Shown here: positions 6,025 to 6,255 of the stretch, piece after piece
Position numbering within the stretch: the first letter of the stretch is position 1
Layout of the letters: every line of letters begins with the position of its first letter
Source: CAZAGD01 sp049699975
GTDB lineage: Bacteria; Desulfobacterota; SM23-61
Direction of reading: 5' to 3'
DNA: 6,255 nt
Assembly: GCA_049699975.1 (NCBI GenBank)
Contig: JBNAWB010000204.1
Location: forward strand, 1-6,255
Translations under genes and position numbers: made by a program
The notes under the pieces: model-generated
What the model saw: only the letters and a program-made list of their open reading frames with translations
Database searches by the model: none
Told to the model about the DNA's origin: nothing

Positions 6025-6255
6025 GCAGGCCAGAGGCAGGCATGAATGAAGAAGCATCGGCGGGAGAAGAAGATGCTCAAAGCCCATAACCGATTTTCCG
6101 CAAAGGGCAGGCGGCTTAAAAATTTTGTAGGGCAACCCTTTATGGCTTGCCGAATGCGGCAAGGGTCAAGCCCTTGCCCTCCTACAATGCCGCCCTCGTC
6201 CCATGGAAGTAACCACTGCCTCATGATTCTGAATTCAGGCCTGCCTCTGACCTGC
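6025..6255. repeat. Region bounded by a 36-nt imperfect inverted repeat, possible MITE-like element
   Basis: The left arm (6025-6060) and the reverse complement of the right arm (6220-6255) match at 29 of 36 positions, and at 21 of 23 in the outer part; both arms contain CAGAGGCAGGC. Between them lie a second pair (GGCGGC 6110-6115 with GCCGCC 6189-6194) and a compact hairpin cluster. No convincing coding sequence is found inside; the open frame through it on the minus strand reads repeat sequence. The size (at least 231 bp), nested symmetry and lack of genes suggest a nonautonomous mobile or structured intergenic repeat. The right arm ends at the window edge, so the true boundary is unknown. 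This, with the promoter and the palindrome, accounts for the 364-nt gene-free stretch. Confidence 0.5.
6125..6187. repeat. REP-like double-hairpin palindrome
   Basis: Terminal TTGTAGG (6125-6131) and CCTACAA (6181-6187) are perfect inverted repeats. Inside are two hairpins: GGCAA...TTGCC (6131-6151) and a perfect 8-bp stem GGCAAGGG/CCCTTGCC with a 5-nt loop (6158-6178). The GGCAA/TTGCC module is repeated at 27-nt spacing. An alternative stem CTTGCC/GGCAAG (6146-6163) would exclude both. The architecture resembles repetitive extragenic palindromes; copy number in the genome is unknown. Confidence 0.6.

Noticed and set aside
5973..6224. 83-residue open frame on the minus strand through the repeat region
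   Set aside because: It is made of the inverted-repeat element, has no recognisable domain and no good ribosome binding site, and runs into the palindrome next to the operon promoter. It is best explained as a chance frame across repeat DNA.

Overview
The window is dominated by one seven-gene, minus-strand operon for fatty-acid and phospholipid precursor synthesis, with a DUF177 protein and ribosomal protein L32 at its head. In transcription order (right to left) the genes are DUF177/YceD, rpmF, plsX, fabH, an acyl-CoA dehydrogenase, fabD and fabG. What looks like the start codon of the next gene, probably acpP, falls at the extreme left edge. All seven full genes are intact and keep the motifs expected of their families. 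Junctions are tight: TGATG between rpmF and plsX, ATGA between the dehydrogenase and fabD, and short gaps elsewhere. The one larger internal gap (98 nt) lies just before the dehydrogenase.

The DUF177-rpmF-plsX-fabH-fabD-fabG(-acpP) order is widespread in bacteria. The zinc-ribbon form of L32, the cysteine-rich DUF177 protein and the moderate GC content suggest an anaerobic or uncultured Gram-negative lineage such as Desulfobacterota ('Deltaproteobacteria'). That is inference from gene style, not a firm placement.

Reading leftward from about 5945: a near-consensus sigma-70 promoter (TTGACA, 16 nt, TATATT) drives the operon with a very short predicted leader. PlsX makes acyl-phosphate for phospholipid synthesis, FabH starts chains, FabD loads malonyl groups on ACP and FabG performs the first reduction. 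The unusual member is the acyl-CoA dehydrogenase, a flavoprotein normally linked to beta-oxidation or short-chain acyl-CoA metabolism. It sits between fabH and fabD, where some Firmicutes carry the enoyl-ACP reductase fabK, and its stop codon overlaps the fabD start.

The right-hand 364 bases (5892-6255) contain no convincing gene. They hold the promoter, an imperfect palindrome just upstream of the -35 box, and a dense block of nested inverted repeats (about 6025-6255) that looks like a REP/MITE-type element whose outer right arm ends at or beyond the window edge. No RNA gene, CRISPR array or complete transposon was seen.
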